This document shows positions 1-8,641 of a stretch of DNA of 64,000 bases, piece by piece. Numbering within the stretch: the stretch's first letter is position 1; each line of letters starts with the position of its first letter. The DNA lies in NCBI RefSeq assembly GCF_022818495.1, contig NZ_CP089291.1:3179501-3243500 (forward strand), in the 5' to 3' direction. The notes under the pieces are model-generated. The model was not told the origin of the DNA, searched no databases, and saw nothing but the letters and a program-made list of their open reading frames with translations. A program made the position numbers and the translations under genes. The DNA comes from Fodinisporobacter ferrooxydans (lineage in GTDB: Bacteria > Bacillota > Bacilli > Tumebacillales > MYW30-H2).

Positions 1-2
1 AA

Positions 3-569
3 GAGAAACTTGGAACAATCCTGCAAAATGTTCTGATACGAGGTCTGGAAGGATTTAAAGAAACAGATGCAAAGGCGCGTATCCAAGTTCTTTCCTATAT
101 TCGAACGGAATTGCTGCAGTTGAAAGAAAATCCCCAATTGATTGCCACATGCACGAAATGGAAAAATAGTTGGGTGGATCATTGGGATGCCGACGCAGCG
201 ATCGCAGAGCTTTTGCGAAGCTTCAAAGAAAAAGCCCGATTGTTTGTTCAAAGGGAGACATACGCGGAAGAATTTCTGGCGCCGATTTTGCAATCGCTGA
301 TCAATGCGATTCGCCAAAATGCCGATTTTGTGAATACGTGTGAGAAAGAATTGCATGAATATATTTCTCATTTTATTGAAGATCATCACGGGAAAATCGG
401 TACAATTGTGTTGGAAAATCTAAATCAATTGGACGATGATACACTGATTCAATTGATGGAAGACAAACTGGGACAGGATTTGCAATGGATACGCGTAAAT
501 GGGGCTGTATGCGGATGTTTGATCGGATTTCTAATTACAGGCTTTAAATTGGTATTAAGTGCATCGTAG
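3..569 (+). CDS. DUF445 family membrane protein, C-terminal part
   Basis: The reading frame is already open at the left edge of the window, so only about 188 C-terminal residues are visible and the start lies outside. The visible part is helical and charged. It ends with a signature typical of DUF445 (YheB-like) proteins: a segment reading DLQWIRVNGAVCG followed by a final hydrophobic helix (LIGFLITGFKLVL) that would anchor the C terminus in the membrane. The biochemical role of the family is not established. Assignment rests on the C-terminal DLQWIRxNG block and the terminal membrane helix. Confidence 0.75.
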   Translation, partial: EKLGTILQNVLIRGLEGFKETDAKARIQVLSYIRTELLQLKENPQLIATCTKWKNSWVDHWDADAAIAELLRSFKEKARLFVQRETYAEEFLAPILQSLINAIRQNADFVNTCEKELHEYISHFIEDHHGKIGTIVLENLNQLDDDTLIQLMEDKLGQDLQWIRVNGAVCGCLIGFLITGFKLVLSAS

Positions 570-666
570 ATGGGCTGATCCATTGAAACAACGATTGAAA
601 ATGATACGGATTGCATGAAATGATTGAATCAAACAAGTATTTCAAATACGCAGAACGGGTGATCCC

Positions 667-1470
667 ATGTATAAAATGATAACAATTGATATCGATGATA
701 CGTTATTGAACGATCACATGCAAATTTCGAAAGCAACCCAAACCGCTTTACAAGAAGCGGCCGAGCAGGGAGTTGTGATTACATTGGCCACTGGCCGAAT
801 GTTTGCTGCTGCTAAGCCGATCGCTGCCCGACTGGGATTGAATGTACCCATCATTACGTATCAGGGCGCGTGGATTAAACATTTACTCGATGGGACGATG
901 TTATATGAACGAAATGTTCCCCGTTCTTTGGCGGGACAAATTTTTGCTTATGCCAAAGAACAAGGATTTCATTTGCAAGTGTATTCAGAGGATCGGTTGT
1001 ATACATGGATGGAGAATGAAAAAATCAAGAAGTATTCGGAGTTTTCCAAAGTTCCCTATCATATTGAACCGGATTTTGAATCGCTAATGGAGCAGCCTTT
1101 AGCCAAAATGTTATTGTTTGAAGACCCGGACACCATTGACCGAATTGAACAAGAAGTCAGACCGATGTTTGGCAGCGACGTACATATAACGAAATCAAAA
1201 CCGTATTTCCTGGAATTTTCACATCCGGAAGCGACAAAAGGACACGCAGTCAAATACCTGGCGCAACATTATGGATGTGAGTTAAAGGAAGTGATTGCGA
1301 TTGGCGACAGTTGGAATGACCGGGAAATGATTCAAGTCGCCGGACTTGGTGTGGCAATGGGGAATGCAGTCGATGCATTGAAGGAAATCGCCGATTTTGT
1401 GACATTTACCAATAATGATGATGGTGTCAAACATGTGATCGATACGTTCATATTTGCCAATCAAGCATAG
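667..1470 (+). CDS. Cof-type HAD-IIB phosphatase
   Basis: A 267-residue haloacid dehalogenase superfamily hydrolase of the Cof (IIB cap) type, usually a cytosolic phosphatase of sugar phosphates, nucleotides or flavin phosphates. Motif I is DIDDTLL with the nucleophile D8 and acid D10. Motif II is LATGR at about residues 40-44. A conserved Lys lies in the EATKGHAVKYLA stretch, and motif IV is GDSWNDREM at about residue 213. Length and motif order fit the family well. The start ATG has only a weak upstream GGTGA as ribosome site. Neighbouring genes give no hint of the substrate, so no gene symbol is given. Confidence 0.9.
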   Translation: MYKMITIDIDDTLLNDHMQISKATQTALQEAAEQGVVITLATGRMFAAAKPIAARLGLNVPIITYQGAWIKHLLDGTMLYERNVPRSLAGQIFAYAKEQGFHLQVYSEDRLYTWMENEKIKKYSEFSKVPYHIEPDFESLMEQPLAKMLLFEDPDTIDRIEQEVRPMFGSDVHITKSKPYFLEFSHPEATKGHAVKYLAQHYGCELKEVIAIGDSWNDREMIQVAGLGVAMGNAVDALKEIADFVTFTNNDDGVKHVIDTFIFANQA

Positions 1471-1578
1471 GTGTGTGCCTAATTGCGTTTGTAATGCGAT
1501 GTGTGCATCGATTCATACGGATTCACCAAGTTAAGGTCAAGCGAGTGATCGTTATTTTTTACGCAGAGGAAGAGAAAA

Positions 1579-2340
1579 ATGGATCATATGAGTGCAGGGT
1601 TACTCGTCTTTTTAGTCATTTCAGGTTTTATTGCTTCGTTTATTGACTCGATTGTCGGCGGCGGCGGGCTCATATCCATACCTGCCTTGATGTTGACCGG
1701 TTTGCCGCCGTCCCATGTTCTTGGCACAAATAAACTCGCGTCGTCGCTATCATCCTTGACGAGTACGTTGTCCTATTTGCGTTCAGGCAAAGTGGAATTC
1801 CGACTTGTCAAATATTTATTCCCTTTATCTTTGATTGGATCCTTATTTGGCGCCTATACAGTCGGATTGGTTCCTTCGACATTTTTAAAGCCGGTCGTAC
1901 TGATCCTGCTCATTGGCGTTACCGTTTATTCCATCGTAAAAAAGGACAAAGGCAAAAAAACGGAATACCGAGGGATAACCAAAAAGATCTTGCAAATATG
2001 TGTGCCGGCAGCATTTGCCATCGGATTTTATGACGGTTTTTTTGGACCTGGCACAGGATCGTTTTTAATTATCGTGTTTTTATTTGTGGGATTTGACTAC
2101 ATTTATGCTTCCGGAAACGCGAAGGCGTTAAATTTTGCAAGCAATATCGCCGGATTGGCCATGTTTATGTTTCAGCGTTCGGTAAACTACCATTTTGGAA
2201 TCGTCATGGGCATTGCAATGATTTTGGGATCTCTGGCAGGATCCCAATTTGCGATAAAAAAAGGAGCGGCTGTTGTTCGGCCGATTTTTATCTGTGTCAC
2301 CGTTGTCTTGATCGGCAAACAGCTATGGAATATGTTCTAA
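1579..2340 (+). CDS. TauE/SafE family anion exporter
   Basis: A 253-residue integral membrane protein with about eight hydrophobic segments. Two glycine-rich repeats characterise the TauE/SafE (DUF81) family: GGGGLISIPALM near the N terminus and GFFGPGTGSF near the middle, as expected for the internally duplicated fold. Members export sulfite, sulfoacetate or related organosulfur anions, but the substrate here cannot be read from the sequence. The ATG at 1579 is preceded by GAGGAAGAG. The gene stands alone and ends before a strong intrinsic terminator. Confidence 0.85.
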   Translation: MDHMSAGLLVFLVISGFIASFIDSIVGGGGLISIPALMLTGLPPSHVLGTNKLASSLSSLTSTLSYLRSGKVEFRLVKYLFPLSLIGSLFGAYTVGLVPSTFLKPVVLILLIGVTVYSIVKKDKGKKTEYRGITKKILQICVPAAFAIGFYDGFFGPGTGSFLIIVFLFVGFDYIYASGNAKALNFASNIAGLAMFMFQRSVNYHFGIVMGIAMILGSLAGSQFAIKKGAAVVRPIFICVTVVLIGKQLWNMF

Positions 2341-2377
2341 GAGTGCATCTTCCAAGAAAAAATACAACGGATCCGGC

Positions 2378-2418
2378 AAGCGATCAGGGTTTTTCGATAA
2401 GAACCCGATCGCTTTTTT
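2378..2418 (+). terminator. intrinsic terminator after the TauE/SafE gene
   Basis: AGCGATC-A-GGGTT pairs with AACCC-GATCGCT around a short loop and is followed by TTTTTT. It lies between the convergent exporter gene and folA and reads as a terminator on the plus strand. Confidence 0.85.
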
Positions 2419-2435
2419 GCACGTTCCAGATTGCA

Positions 2436-2921
2436 TTACATACCTTTTCTTGCATACGTTTGAAAATAATAATCATAAGGATTTTTTTCATTCTTGATGC
2501 CTTTTGCCGATTCGGTCAGTTGCCATTCTTCTGTTGAAAATGCCGGGAAAAAGGTATCTCCTGCGAAATCATGATCAATGTATGTAATATACAATTGATC
2601 GGCAATCGGGAAAAACAGCTGGAAAATCTCTGCACCGCCGATCACAAACACGTCTTGCTCTTCCCATAAAGTACGCCCGTCTGCCAATGCGTGCAAAACT
2701 GTACAACCTGCCTGGCGATAGGCCTTATCCCGCGTCAGTATGACATTTTTCCGGTTCGGCAAGGGCTTGCCGATCGATTCATACGTTTTTCTGCCCATGA
2801 TTACCGTATGCCCGGTCGTAAGCTGTTTGAAGTATTTCAAATCCTCCGGCAAATGCCACGGCAAACGATTGTGAAATCCAATCACACGATGTTTGCTCAT
2901 GGCAACGACAAACGAGATCAT
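2436..2921 (-). CDS. folA: dihydrofolate reductase
   Basis: A 161-residue dihydrofolate reductase, which regenerates tetrahydrofolate with NADPH. The catalytic acid is at position 27 (LPEDLKYFK), as in the E. coli enzyme. The nucleotide-binding blocks VIMGRKTYESIG and FVIGGAEIF are intact. I start it at the ATG of MISFVVAM, which has AAGGTGG a few bases upstream. An in-frame ATG 11 codons earlier would add a non-family N terminus. No thymidylate synthase gene lies next to it, although the two are often paired in Bacilli. Confidence 0.93.
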   Translation of the reverse strand: MISFVVAMSKHRVIGFHNRLPWHLPEDLKYFKQLTTGHTVIMGRKTYESIGKPLPNRKNVILTRDKAYRQAGCTVLHALADGRTLWEEQDVFVIGGAEIFQLFFPIADQLYITYIDHDFAGDTFFPAFSTEEWQLTESAKGIKNEKNPYDYYFQTYARKGM

Positions 2922-3208
2922 AATCGTTAAACCACCTTCGTGTCCTCTTTCCATTGGATGGAGAGGTTTTTTTTAACTGTAAAGGATCTGGTGTAAGTGT
3001 GTCAAATCCATCCGTTGTTCGGCACAATAGAATAGCACATAAAGTAAAAAACGATTAAATATTGTAACGTAATTAGTCATATGTTATACTTAAATTGTGG
3101 AATGAAACCGTTTTATTACTAAATAAATAGATGAAAATGAATAAAGTGTTATTTGAAAATTGCCCTACATATCACAAGGGTAAGAGGAATGCGGGAGGTA
3201 GATTCAGG

Positions 3209-3358
3209 ATGTTGACAAATGCAAATGGAACTGAAATGGGAACAATTATTTGCCAGCATTGCCATCGAGTAGTCGAAACGTTTGAAACAGAAAAAGTGCT
3301 GACCTATTTTGGCGTATGCAAAGAAGACGATTGTGTACCGGTAGAAACTGCAGAATAA
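3209..3358 (+). CDS. SR1P-family small peptide
   Basis: A 49-residue peptide whose second half (MGTIICQHCHRVVETFETEKVL, in two blocks) follows the pattern of SR1P: MGTIxCQxC, then a stretch ending in FExEKVTT, then a second Cys pair region. In B. subtilis SR1P is encoded on the dual-function small RNA SR1 and binds GapA. The start at 3209 is chosen for GGGAGGT ten bases upstream. The ATG at 3236 would give exactly the classical SR1P length. Here the second Cys motif is C...DDC rather than CxxC. The gene is monocistronic and followed by terminator-like hairpins. Family membership is a pattern match from memory. Confidence 0.7.
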   Translation: MLTNANGTEMGTIICQHCHRVVETFETEKVLTYFGVCKEDDCVPVETAE

Positions 3359-3386
3359 CCATTGCCTGAAGCCGAAGCACTCGGCA

Positions 3387-3419
3387 AAGCAATCCGCCGT
3401 GGAGTTTTGATTGTTTTTT
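3387..3419 (+). terminator. terminator downstream of the SR1P-like gene
   Basis: AAGCAATC can pair with GATTGTTT (one G-U pair) across a 14-base loop, running into TTTTTT. The stem is modest. Confidence 0.5.
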
Positions 3420-3435
3420 GTACGAAAATAACATT

Positions 3436-3530
3436 TTCATGTGATGCGGTGGCTGAAAGGCCACATAAGTTTTGAACATCCTCTTATATCGATTTGGAAC
3501 GTTCCAGGTGGAGCTGGTCTCCACTTTTTT
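3436..3530 (+). other. structured intergenic segment ending in a terminator
   Basis: This stretch between the SR1P-like gene and the convergent ATP-grasp gene holds three hairpin-forming elements in 95 bases. They are GTGGC-TGAAA-GGCCAC, the 12-base palindrome TGGAACGTTCCA, and a clean intrinsic terminator GTGGAG-CTGGT-CTCCAC followed by TTTTTT (3508-3530). No convincing open reading frame was found. It could be the tail of an SR1-like RNA or a separate small RNA. Confidence 0.45.
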
Positions 3531-3647
3531 CGTGTGATGTATTGTAGAATGCAAACATGGCACAAGGTGAATGGTTACATGCCTATCTTCGAAGGAACGT
3601 TTTATCTGAAGGAACTTTTCATATGTGCGATATCAAGACATGCGATT

Positions 3648-4508
3648 TCAGGGCGTTTTGTTCTCATTGGCGTCAGGATCGGCAAATAACAGTTGGAACA
3701 GCCACTTCGTTTTTTGCAATTGGCGATTGTTATAGCGCTGTTGTATCAAGTTGTACATGGTCTTGTCTTCTAATTTTGCGAACAGATCATGGCTGGGGCC
3801 GCAAATCGCATCGTCCGTATTCACTTCTATCAGCCAAAGCTGGCCATTTGGATCGATTCCAAGATCGATTCCGATCTCATTGAATATACGATACGAATCG
3901 AGCAAGCGGCAGATATGAAATCCGGTCTGCTCCAAGGATTTTTTCAACCGCCTGATTTTGGGTGTTTTGTATTGCAGCACTTTTGCCGCCGCTTGTTCCA
4001 CAGGAAGTACAGATCCTTCGCTAATTTCCACGTTTGAGACGATTGCCGATGTACCCGACACGCGCACAAGAGACCCGGAATATGCCCAATTCTCATCTGT
4101 TTCCCGCTGCATGTGAACGCGAATATCGAAAGGACGTCCTTCATAAGCCACAAGGGGCGCTGCTTGTTGAACAATGCAAAATTGGTCTTGGTATGCAAGT
4201 TGCAGCGCATGATAAAGATCGGAAATCGATTCGAACATTTGTAGAGAATTTCCCTGTAGTGCCGTCTGTAAAGTCCATAGAAAGGCGTCGTTTTTTATGT
4301 CGATCCGACTGATTCCGCGACCGCCCCATGTCCCGGCAGGCTTGACATAAATGGACGGGTACCGATTGAGCATGTGTTGCAGCGCGGAGATATTGAATGG
4401 TTCGGTAACTGGAAGTTTGCAAGGGCCGATGTTTTCATCTTTTAACGCTTTATACATTTCCCATTTATTTAAAAAACCTCGCTCCGGATCTAACCAGGCT
4501 TTTGGCAT
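3648..4508 (-). CDS. YheC/YheD family ATP-grasp protein (spore coat associated)
   Basis: A 286-residue protein of the YheC/YheD family, ATP-grasp proteins found almost only in endospore formers and linked to the spore coat. Visible features are the N-terminal KWEMYKAL segment, the ATP-grasp lysine region YVKPAGTWGGRGISRID at about residues 54-70, and the metal-binding end IDLGIDPNGQLWLIEVNT near residue 220. It is somewhat shorter than longer YheC/D proteins, with only the ATP-grasp domain present. It is a single gene on the minus strand with a long AT-rich upstream region. The acceptor substrate of this family is unknown. Confidence 0.8.
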   Translation of the reverse strand: MPKAWLDPERGFLNKWEMYKALKDENIGPCKLPVTEPFNISALQHMLNRYPSIYVKPAGTWGGRGISRIDIKNDAFLWTLQTALQGNSLQMFESISDLYHALQLAYQDQFCIVQQAAPLVAYEGRPFDIRVHMQRETDENWAYSGSLVRVSGTSAIVSNVEISEGSVLPVEQAAAKVLQYKTPKIRRLKKSLEQTGFHICRLLDSYRIFNEIGIDLGIDPNGQLWLIEVNTDDAICGPSHDLFAKLEDKTMYNLIQQRYNNRQLQKTKWLFQLLFADPDANENKTP

Positions 4509-4689
4509 GAAATTGGCCTCCTAAAGAAATGTGCTCCTAAATGGTTTCCTAAAACAATCTGAATTTCCTGGATGATGTAGATGTTTTCACAGTATACAAA
4601 AATAGCCGCAGATGGCACGGCAAATGTGCATGTGCATGTGCATGTATCAACAGGGCAAAGAAAAAATAACAAACCAATAGAGAATGGTA

Positions 4690-4698
4690 TGATATAAT
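4690..4698 (+). promoter_or_regulatory. extended -10 promoter for dapH
   Basis: TGATATAAT is a perfect extended -10 element 57 bases before the dapH start. No good -35 is visible 17 bases upstream, which is normal for an extended -10 promoter. Just upstream (4624-4643) lies a short TGTGCA tandem repeat. Confidence 0.5.
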
Positions 4699-4754
4699 CA
4701 TGAATTATCGTGTATACTTACACGTGGAAAATCGGAAGGAGAGAATACCACAAA

Positions 4755-5465
4755 ATGAACCAAATGGATGCAAATCAAATTATCGAATTTATTCAAAAAA
4801 GTGAAAAGAAAACGCCTGTAAAAATACATATCAAAGGAAATTTAGCCGGCATTGATTTCGGACCTGATGCAAAATCCTTTATTACAGGAAATATTGGAGT
4901 CGTATTCGGTGACTGGAAAGTGCTGCAGCCGATCCTGAAAGAGAACCGTGACAAAATTGAAGATTATGTAGTGGAAAACGACCGCCGCAACTCAGCCATT
5001 CCATTATTGGATATGAAGGATATCCAAGCGCGGATCGAACCGGGCGCCATTATTCGCGACCAAGTGACGATCGGCAAAAATGCTGTGATCATGATGGGCG
5101 CCATGATCAACATCGGCGCAGTCATCGGCGAAGGCACCATGATCGATATGAACGCTGTAGTCGGCGGTCGCGGAACGATCGGCAAAAACTGCCACATTGG
5201 TGCAGGCGCGGTTGTCGCAGGCGTGATCGAACCACCTTCCGCAAAACCGGTCGTCGTCGAAGATGATGTCGTTGTGGGAGCCAATGCGGTGCTTTTGGAA
5301 GGTGTGCGTATAGGAAAAGGGTCTGTTGTTGCCGCAGGTGCAATCGTAATCGATGATGTGCCGGAAAATGTGGTAGTGGCAGGTGTTCCTGCGCGCATTA
5401 TCAAGACAATTGACGATAAGACAAAATCCAAAACGGAAATCAAGCAAGAATTGCGTCAACTATAA
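4755..5465 (+). CDS. dapH: tetrahydrodipicolinate N-acetyltransferase
   Basis: A 236-residue acetyltransferase that transfers acetyl from acetyl-CoA to 2,3,4,5-tetrahydrodipicolinate, the first step of the acetylase branch of diaminopimelate and lysine synthesis. The N-terminal helical domain is followed by a left-handed beta-helix of hexapeptide repeats from about residue 90 ([22 protein letters not shown] in pieces). The C-terminal [11 protein letters not shown] is typical. The start at MNQMDANQI is favoured by AAGGAGAGAA upstream and matches family length. It is followed after about 150 bases by dapL, as ykuQ-ykuR in B. subtilis. Confidence 0.93.
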   Translation: MNQMDANQIIEFIQKSEKKTPVKIHIKGNLAGIDFGPDAKSFITGNIGVVFGDWKVLQPILKENRDKIEDYVVENDRRNSAIPLLDMKDIQARIEPGAIIRDQVTIGKNAVIMMGAMINIGAVIGEGTMIDMNAVVGGRGTIGKNCHIGAGAVVAGVIEPPSAKPVVVEDDVVVGANAVLLEGVRIGKGSVVAAGAIVIDDVPENVVVAGVPARIIKTIDDKTKSKTEIKQELRQL

Positions 5466-5554
5466 TTTCTCTGCAGACGTTGGACTAGCCTCTACGTCGA
5501 TAGTTGGACAAACAAGCCTCCTGTTACTATCTCCAATGGTACAACAAACGCAGT

Positions 5555-5594
5555 GCGGGGATATGCGGGGATATGCAGGGATATGCAGGGATAG
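5555..5594 (+). repeat. 10-bp tandem repeat, 4 copies, between dapH and dapL
   Basis: Four consecutive units of GCRGGGATAT (two with G, two with A at the variable base; the last unit ends in G) sit directly upstream of the dapL ribosome binding site GAGAGGAGGTG. They could alter the spacing or structure of the dapL leader if copy number changes. Confidence 0.85.
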
Positions 5595-5613
5595 AGAGGA
5601 GGTGCATAGAACA

Positions 5614-6768
5614 GTGGAAAATATAGTAAATATTGAAAAACAAACGCTGGTTGATATGCGAAGACAATTGCACCAAATCCCTGAACCGGGATTTCAGGAG
5701 TTTAAAACTCAACAATTGCTGTTGGATCACATTCATCAGCTTCCACAGGATCGGCTGGAGATACGGACTTGGAAAACAGGCATTCTGGTGAAAGTCAAGG
5801 GAGTACAGCCACGTCTGTGCATCGGTTTTCGGGCCGACATGGATGGACTGCCGATCGAGGAACAGACGACATACCCATTTCGATCCCTGCATCCCGGGTT
5901 CATGCATGCTTGCGGCCACGATTTGCACATGACAATCGGATTTGGGCTTTTGCGGCATTTTGCAGAGCATCCCATTGAGCAGGACCTTTTGTTTATTTTT
6001 CAACCGGCGGAAGAAGGGCCTGGCGGTGCGTTGCCCATGCTGGAAAGTATGGAATTTCAAGCGTGGAAACCGGATCTTCTGTTCGCTTTGCACATTGCTC
6101 CCGAATATCCGGTAGGAACCATTGCTACAAAGCCTGGGATTCTGTTTGCCAATACGTCCGAATTGTTTCTTGACTTGACCGGCAAAGGTGGACATGCTGC
6201 ATTTCCGCACAAAGCAAATGACATGGTGATAGCCGCCGCCCATTTGACGACACAATTGCAGACAATCATTTCCCGCAATGTCGATCCGTTGGACGCGGCT
6301 GTCATCACGATTGGCAAAATTGAAGGGGGCAGCAAACAAAATATTATTGCCGAGCATGCGAGATTGGAAGGTACCATTCGGACGTTGTCGCTGGATTCGA
6401 TGCAACAGGTGAAAAAGCGGATTGAGGAAGTCGTGCGGGGAATCGAAGTCAGCTTTCAATGTTCGGCAGCGATCAATTACGGTTCGAATTATTGTCAAGT
6501 ATACAATCAGCCGGAGCTTACAAATGAATTTATGGAATGGGTACAAAAGGAAACGGATATCCGCTTGATTGCCTGCAAAGAAGCGATGACAGGGGAAGAT
6601 TTTGGGTATTTTCTGGAGCAGGTTCCAGGCTTTATGATTTGGCTTGGCGTCAATACACCCTATAGCCTTCATCATGCACAGATCGAACCGGATGAACAAG
6701 CCATCTCCATCGCCATTGATTTGTTTAGCCGCTATTTCGTCTGGTTGTCCAGTCGTCGGATGCGCTAG
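5614..6768 (+). CDS. dapL: N-acetyldiaminopimelate deacetylase (M20 family)
   Basis: A 384-residue M20-family metal-dependent amidohydrolase. Next to dapH it is best read as the N-acetyl-LL-diaminopimelate deacetylase that completes the acetylase branch. Visible signatures are [24 protein letters not shown] (metal ligands), [11 protein letters not shown] (catalytic and metal-ligand glutamates) and [11 protein letters not shown] near the C terminus. I chose the GTG at 5614 because GAGGAGGTG lies seven bases upstream. Upstream in-frame extension would read through the tandem repeat and the dapH end, which is not family sequence. Confidence 0.88.
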   Translation: MENIVNIEKQTLVDMRRQLHQIPEPGFQEFKTQQLLLDHIHQLPQDRLEIRTWKTGILVKVKGVQPRLCIGFRADMDGLPIEEQTTYPFRSLHPGFMHACGHDLHMTIGFGLLRHFAEHPIEQDLLFIFQPAEEGPGGALPMLESMEFQAWKPDLLFALHIAPEYPVGTIATKPGILFANTSELFLDLTGKGGHAAFPHKANDMVIAAAHLTTQLQTIISRNVDPLDAAVITIGKIEGGSKQNIIAEHARLEGTIRTLSLDSMQQVKKRIEEVVRGIEVSFQCSAAINYGSNYCQVYNQPELTNEFMEWVQKETDIRLIACKEAMTGEDFGYFLEQVPGFMIWLGVNTPYSLHHAQIEPDEQAISIAIDLFSRYFVWLSSRRMR

Positions 6769-6938
6769 GTATGTGACGGAAAAGACAGGGAACAGGAACA
6801 TCGACAAAATCTGCAAGGCGAAGGGAATTTACTGCAGTATTTTGTTAGAACGAAAAAATATTTTGTCGAAAAAACAGAAAATTCCGCTGGGGAATTGTGC
6901 TTGTTGCACGTGAAAACAACAGAATGGATGGAAAAGAG

Positions 6939-6974
6939 GCCGGGGAGTCATCACATCCCCGGCTATTTGATTTG
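6939..6974 (+). terminator. terminator-like hairpin after dapL
   Basis: GCCGGGGA pairs perfectly with TCCCCGGC over a 9-base loop, followed by a T-rich TATTTGATTTG. It ends the dapH-dapL unit before the DUF2294 gene. Confidence 0.65.
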
Positions 6975-7030
6975 TTGAAAAATTGTCATAATGTGTTATC
7001 ATAGGATCATATCGATGAGAAAGTGGGAAT

Positions 7031-7396
7031 GTGTTTTTGAAATCGAAAGAAAGCGCATTTAATGAAATCATCCGAAAAGTCCGCAAAGATCTTTTTGGAA
7101 AAGGCCCGGAACGCATACGAACGGTTTTTTTGGAGAATATGGCAATCACGACGCTGTATGGGAATTTGACTCCGACGGAAAAATTTATTGCAAAGACGGC
7201 GGAAGGGGCGGAGATGATTCATGCTGCTCGCACCAAAATGATTCAGCAGATGTATAAAGAGAAAGTGCCGGAAGGTTTGGAGGAATTGATGGATGCAAAG
7301 CTGCAGCATCTGTTCTCTGACTTTCATGTGGATGATGATATGGCGGTTTCTATTTTTATTTTTGATAAATCTATTGATTCTGTAAACAACAATTGA
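7031..7396 (+). CDS. DUF2294 family protein
   Basis: A 121-residue cytosolic protein of the DUF2294 family, which is common in Bacillota and has no firmly known function. Hallmarks are the blocks RKDLFGKGPERIRTVFLENM, LYGNLTPTEKFIAKT and MIHAARTKMI, and a C-terminal LFSDFHVDDDMAVSIFIFD, all spanning the normal family length. The start is a GTG at 7031 with GAGAAAGTGGGA upstream. A TTG two codons later is a possible alternative. It is a single gene between the dap genes and the formate operon leader. Confidence 0.8.
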   Translation: MFLKSKESAFNEIIRKVRKDLFGKGPERIRTVFLENMAITTLYGNLTPTEKFIAKTAEGAEMIHAARTKMIQQMYKEKVPEGLEELMDAKLQHLFSDFHVDDDMAVSIFIFDKSIDSVNNN

Positions 7397-7442
7397 TACT
7401 ATTTTGAAGACGGATTATAGTATAGTTTCTGTTGTTTTACAA

Positions 7443-7705
7443 TCAGGCATGCTTAAGTGAGTGGTCAGACAGTGGTTAAGCAAAACCGCAAGTTGTGCGA
7501 AGTCGAAGCAAAGAGCGATTTTTGAAAAATCGGTACATCATGGCGCATGGAATGATGGCGCGGGCGTGAAGCACGCGTTTTCGCTATCAAACCAAGTTTT
7601 ACATAGTTGGATATCTGGTTGAACTTTCTATATCGATCATGTGGATAGAATTAACCAGCATGAAACGGCTCCAGGTTCGGAGTTTGTTTTATGCTGGTTT
7701 TTTTT
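7443..7705 (+). promoter_or_regulatory. candidate riboswitch/attenuator leader of the formate operon
   Basis: About 340 bases without a gene precede the formate transporter and are rich in complementary segments. GCTTAA (7451-7456) pairs with TTAAGC (7476-7481). AGCGA (7514-7518) pairs with TCGCT (7581-7585) and encloses CATCAT/ATGATG and GCGTG-AAG-CACGC, as in a multibranch junction. CTGGTT (7615-7620) plus TTCTAT (7626-7631) pairs with ATAGAA (7645-7650) plus AACCAG (7653-7658). That last AACCAG is also the left arm of the terminator at 7653-7705, so the two structures exclude each other. This is the layout of a transcriptional riboswitch or protein-controlled attenuator. I could not match the upstream domain to a known class by eye. 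Confidence 0.6.
7653..7705 (+). terminator. regulated terminator upstream of the formate transporter
   Basis: AACCAGCATGAAAC pairs with GTTTTATGCTGGTT, with an inner CTCC/GGAG stem in the loop and an uninterrupted run of T residues after it. The gene starts only about 40 bases later, so this terminator controls the operon rather than ending an upstream one. Confidence 0.85.
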
Positions 7706-7745
7706 ATATATATTCTATTTATTTTTCATTTAGGAGGAAAAGAAA

Positions 7746-8570
7746 ATGGCGTTTCATTCACCGAAAAAAATTGCGGAGTTGTCCGTGCAGGCAGGTATCA
7801 ACAAGGCCAATATGCCGTTGCCCAATCAGTTGATCCTGGGATTTTTGGCAGGAGCCTTTATTGCTTTGGGCTTTTTGCTGGATATTCGGGTTACTGCCAG
7901 TTTGCCGAAAGACTGGGGAACATTTGGGGCATTTCTCGGCGCTTCCGTCTTCCCGGTGGGACTTATGTTGGTCGTAATCGCAGGGGCAGAATTATTAACG
8001 GGAAATATGATGACATTGCCGATCGCATTATTTTCCAAACGGGTCGGAGCAAGTCAAGTCATTCAGAACTTTTTTTGGATTACAATTGCGAACTTTATTG
8101 GATCTATATTTGTAGCATATGTATTTGGCCATGTGGTGGGATTGACAGCTTCCGGTCCGTTTTTACTGAAAACGGTTGCGATTGCCAATGCAAAATTGCA
8201 TGACAGTTTTATTCAAGCATTTTTCTCGGCGATCGGCTGCAACTGGTTGGTCGCTTTGGCGGTCTGGATGGCATATGGGTCGGAAGATATCGGCGGCAAG
8301 ATTCTCGGCATCTGGTTTCCCATCATGGGCTTCGTAGCGATTGGATTCCAGCACGTGGTTGCCAACATGTTTGTCATCCCGGCTGCCATTTTTGAGGGCC
8401 ATGCGACTTGGGCCGACTATTTCAGAAATTTTGTTCCCGTATTTTTGGGAAATTTGGTCGGCGGCGGCCTGTTCGTCGCGTCTGCGTACTGGGTTACATA
8501 CATTCGTGACGGAAAATCTGCCAGCGCGGCAAGCGGCGCGCAGCAGTCAAACCAAACGACAGTCGCGTAA
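7746..8570 (+). CDS. formate/nitrite transporter family channel
   Basis: A 274-residue membrane protein of the FNT (FocA/NirC) family, pentameric channels moving formate or nitrite across the cytoplasmic membrane. Six hydrophobic segments are visible, with the family blocks FLAGAFIALGF, GAELLTGNMM and GCNWLVALAVWMA, and GFQHVVANMFVIP in the second half. The ATG is preceded by TTAGGAGGAAAAG. It is the first gene of an operon with formate dehydrogenase, so formate uptake for oxidation is the likely role. The operon is probably controlled by the attenuator-like leader upstream. Confidence 0.9.
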   Translation: MAFHSPKKIAELSVQAGINKANMPLPNQLILGFLAGAFIALGFLLDIRVTASLPKDWGTFGAFLGASVFPVGLMLVVIAGAELLTGNMMTLPIALFSKRVGASQVIQNFFWITIANFIGSIFVAYVFGHVVGLTASGPFLLKTVAIANAKLHDSFIQAFFSAIGCNWLVALAVWMAYGSEDIGGKILGIWFPIMGFVAIGFQHVVANMFVIPAAIFEGHATWADYFRNFVPVFLGNLVGGGLFVASAYWVTYIRDGKSASAASGAQQSNQTTVA

Positions 8571-8641
8571 CGGCAGGAGCCTTATATACGACAGGCGTGT
8601 AAATATAGAGAAAAGCAAAGCGCAAGGAGGGGTACATTTCG

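Noticed and set aside
5527-6816. 429-codon minus-strand open frame opposite dapL
   Set aside because: It is the shadow of dapL on the other strand. The plus-strand frame has all M20 motifs; the minus frame has no recognisable domain or start signal.
7441-7745. T-box leader
   Set aside because: No AGGGTGGNACCGCG-like T-box sequence and no amino acid or tRNA ligase gene downstream.
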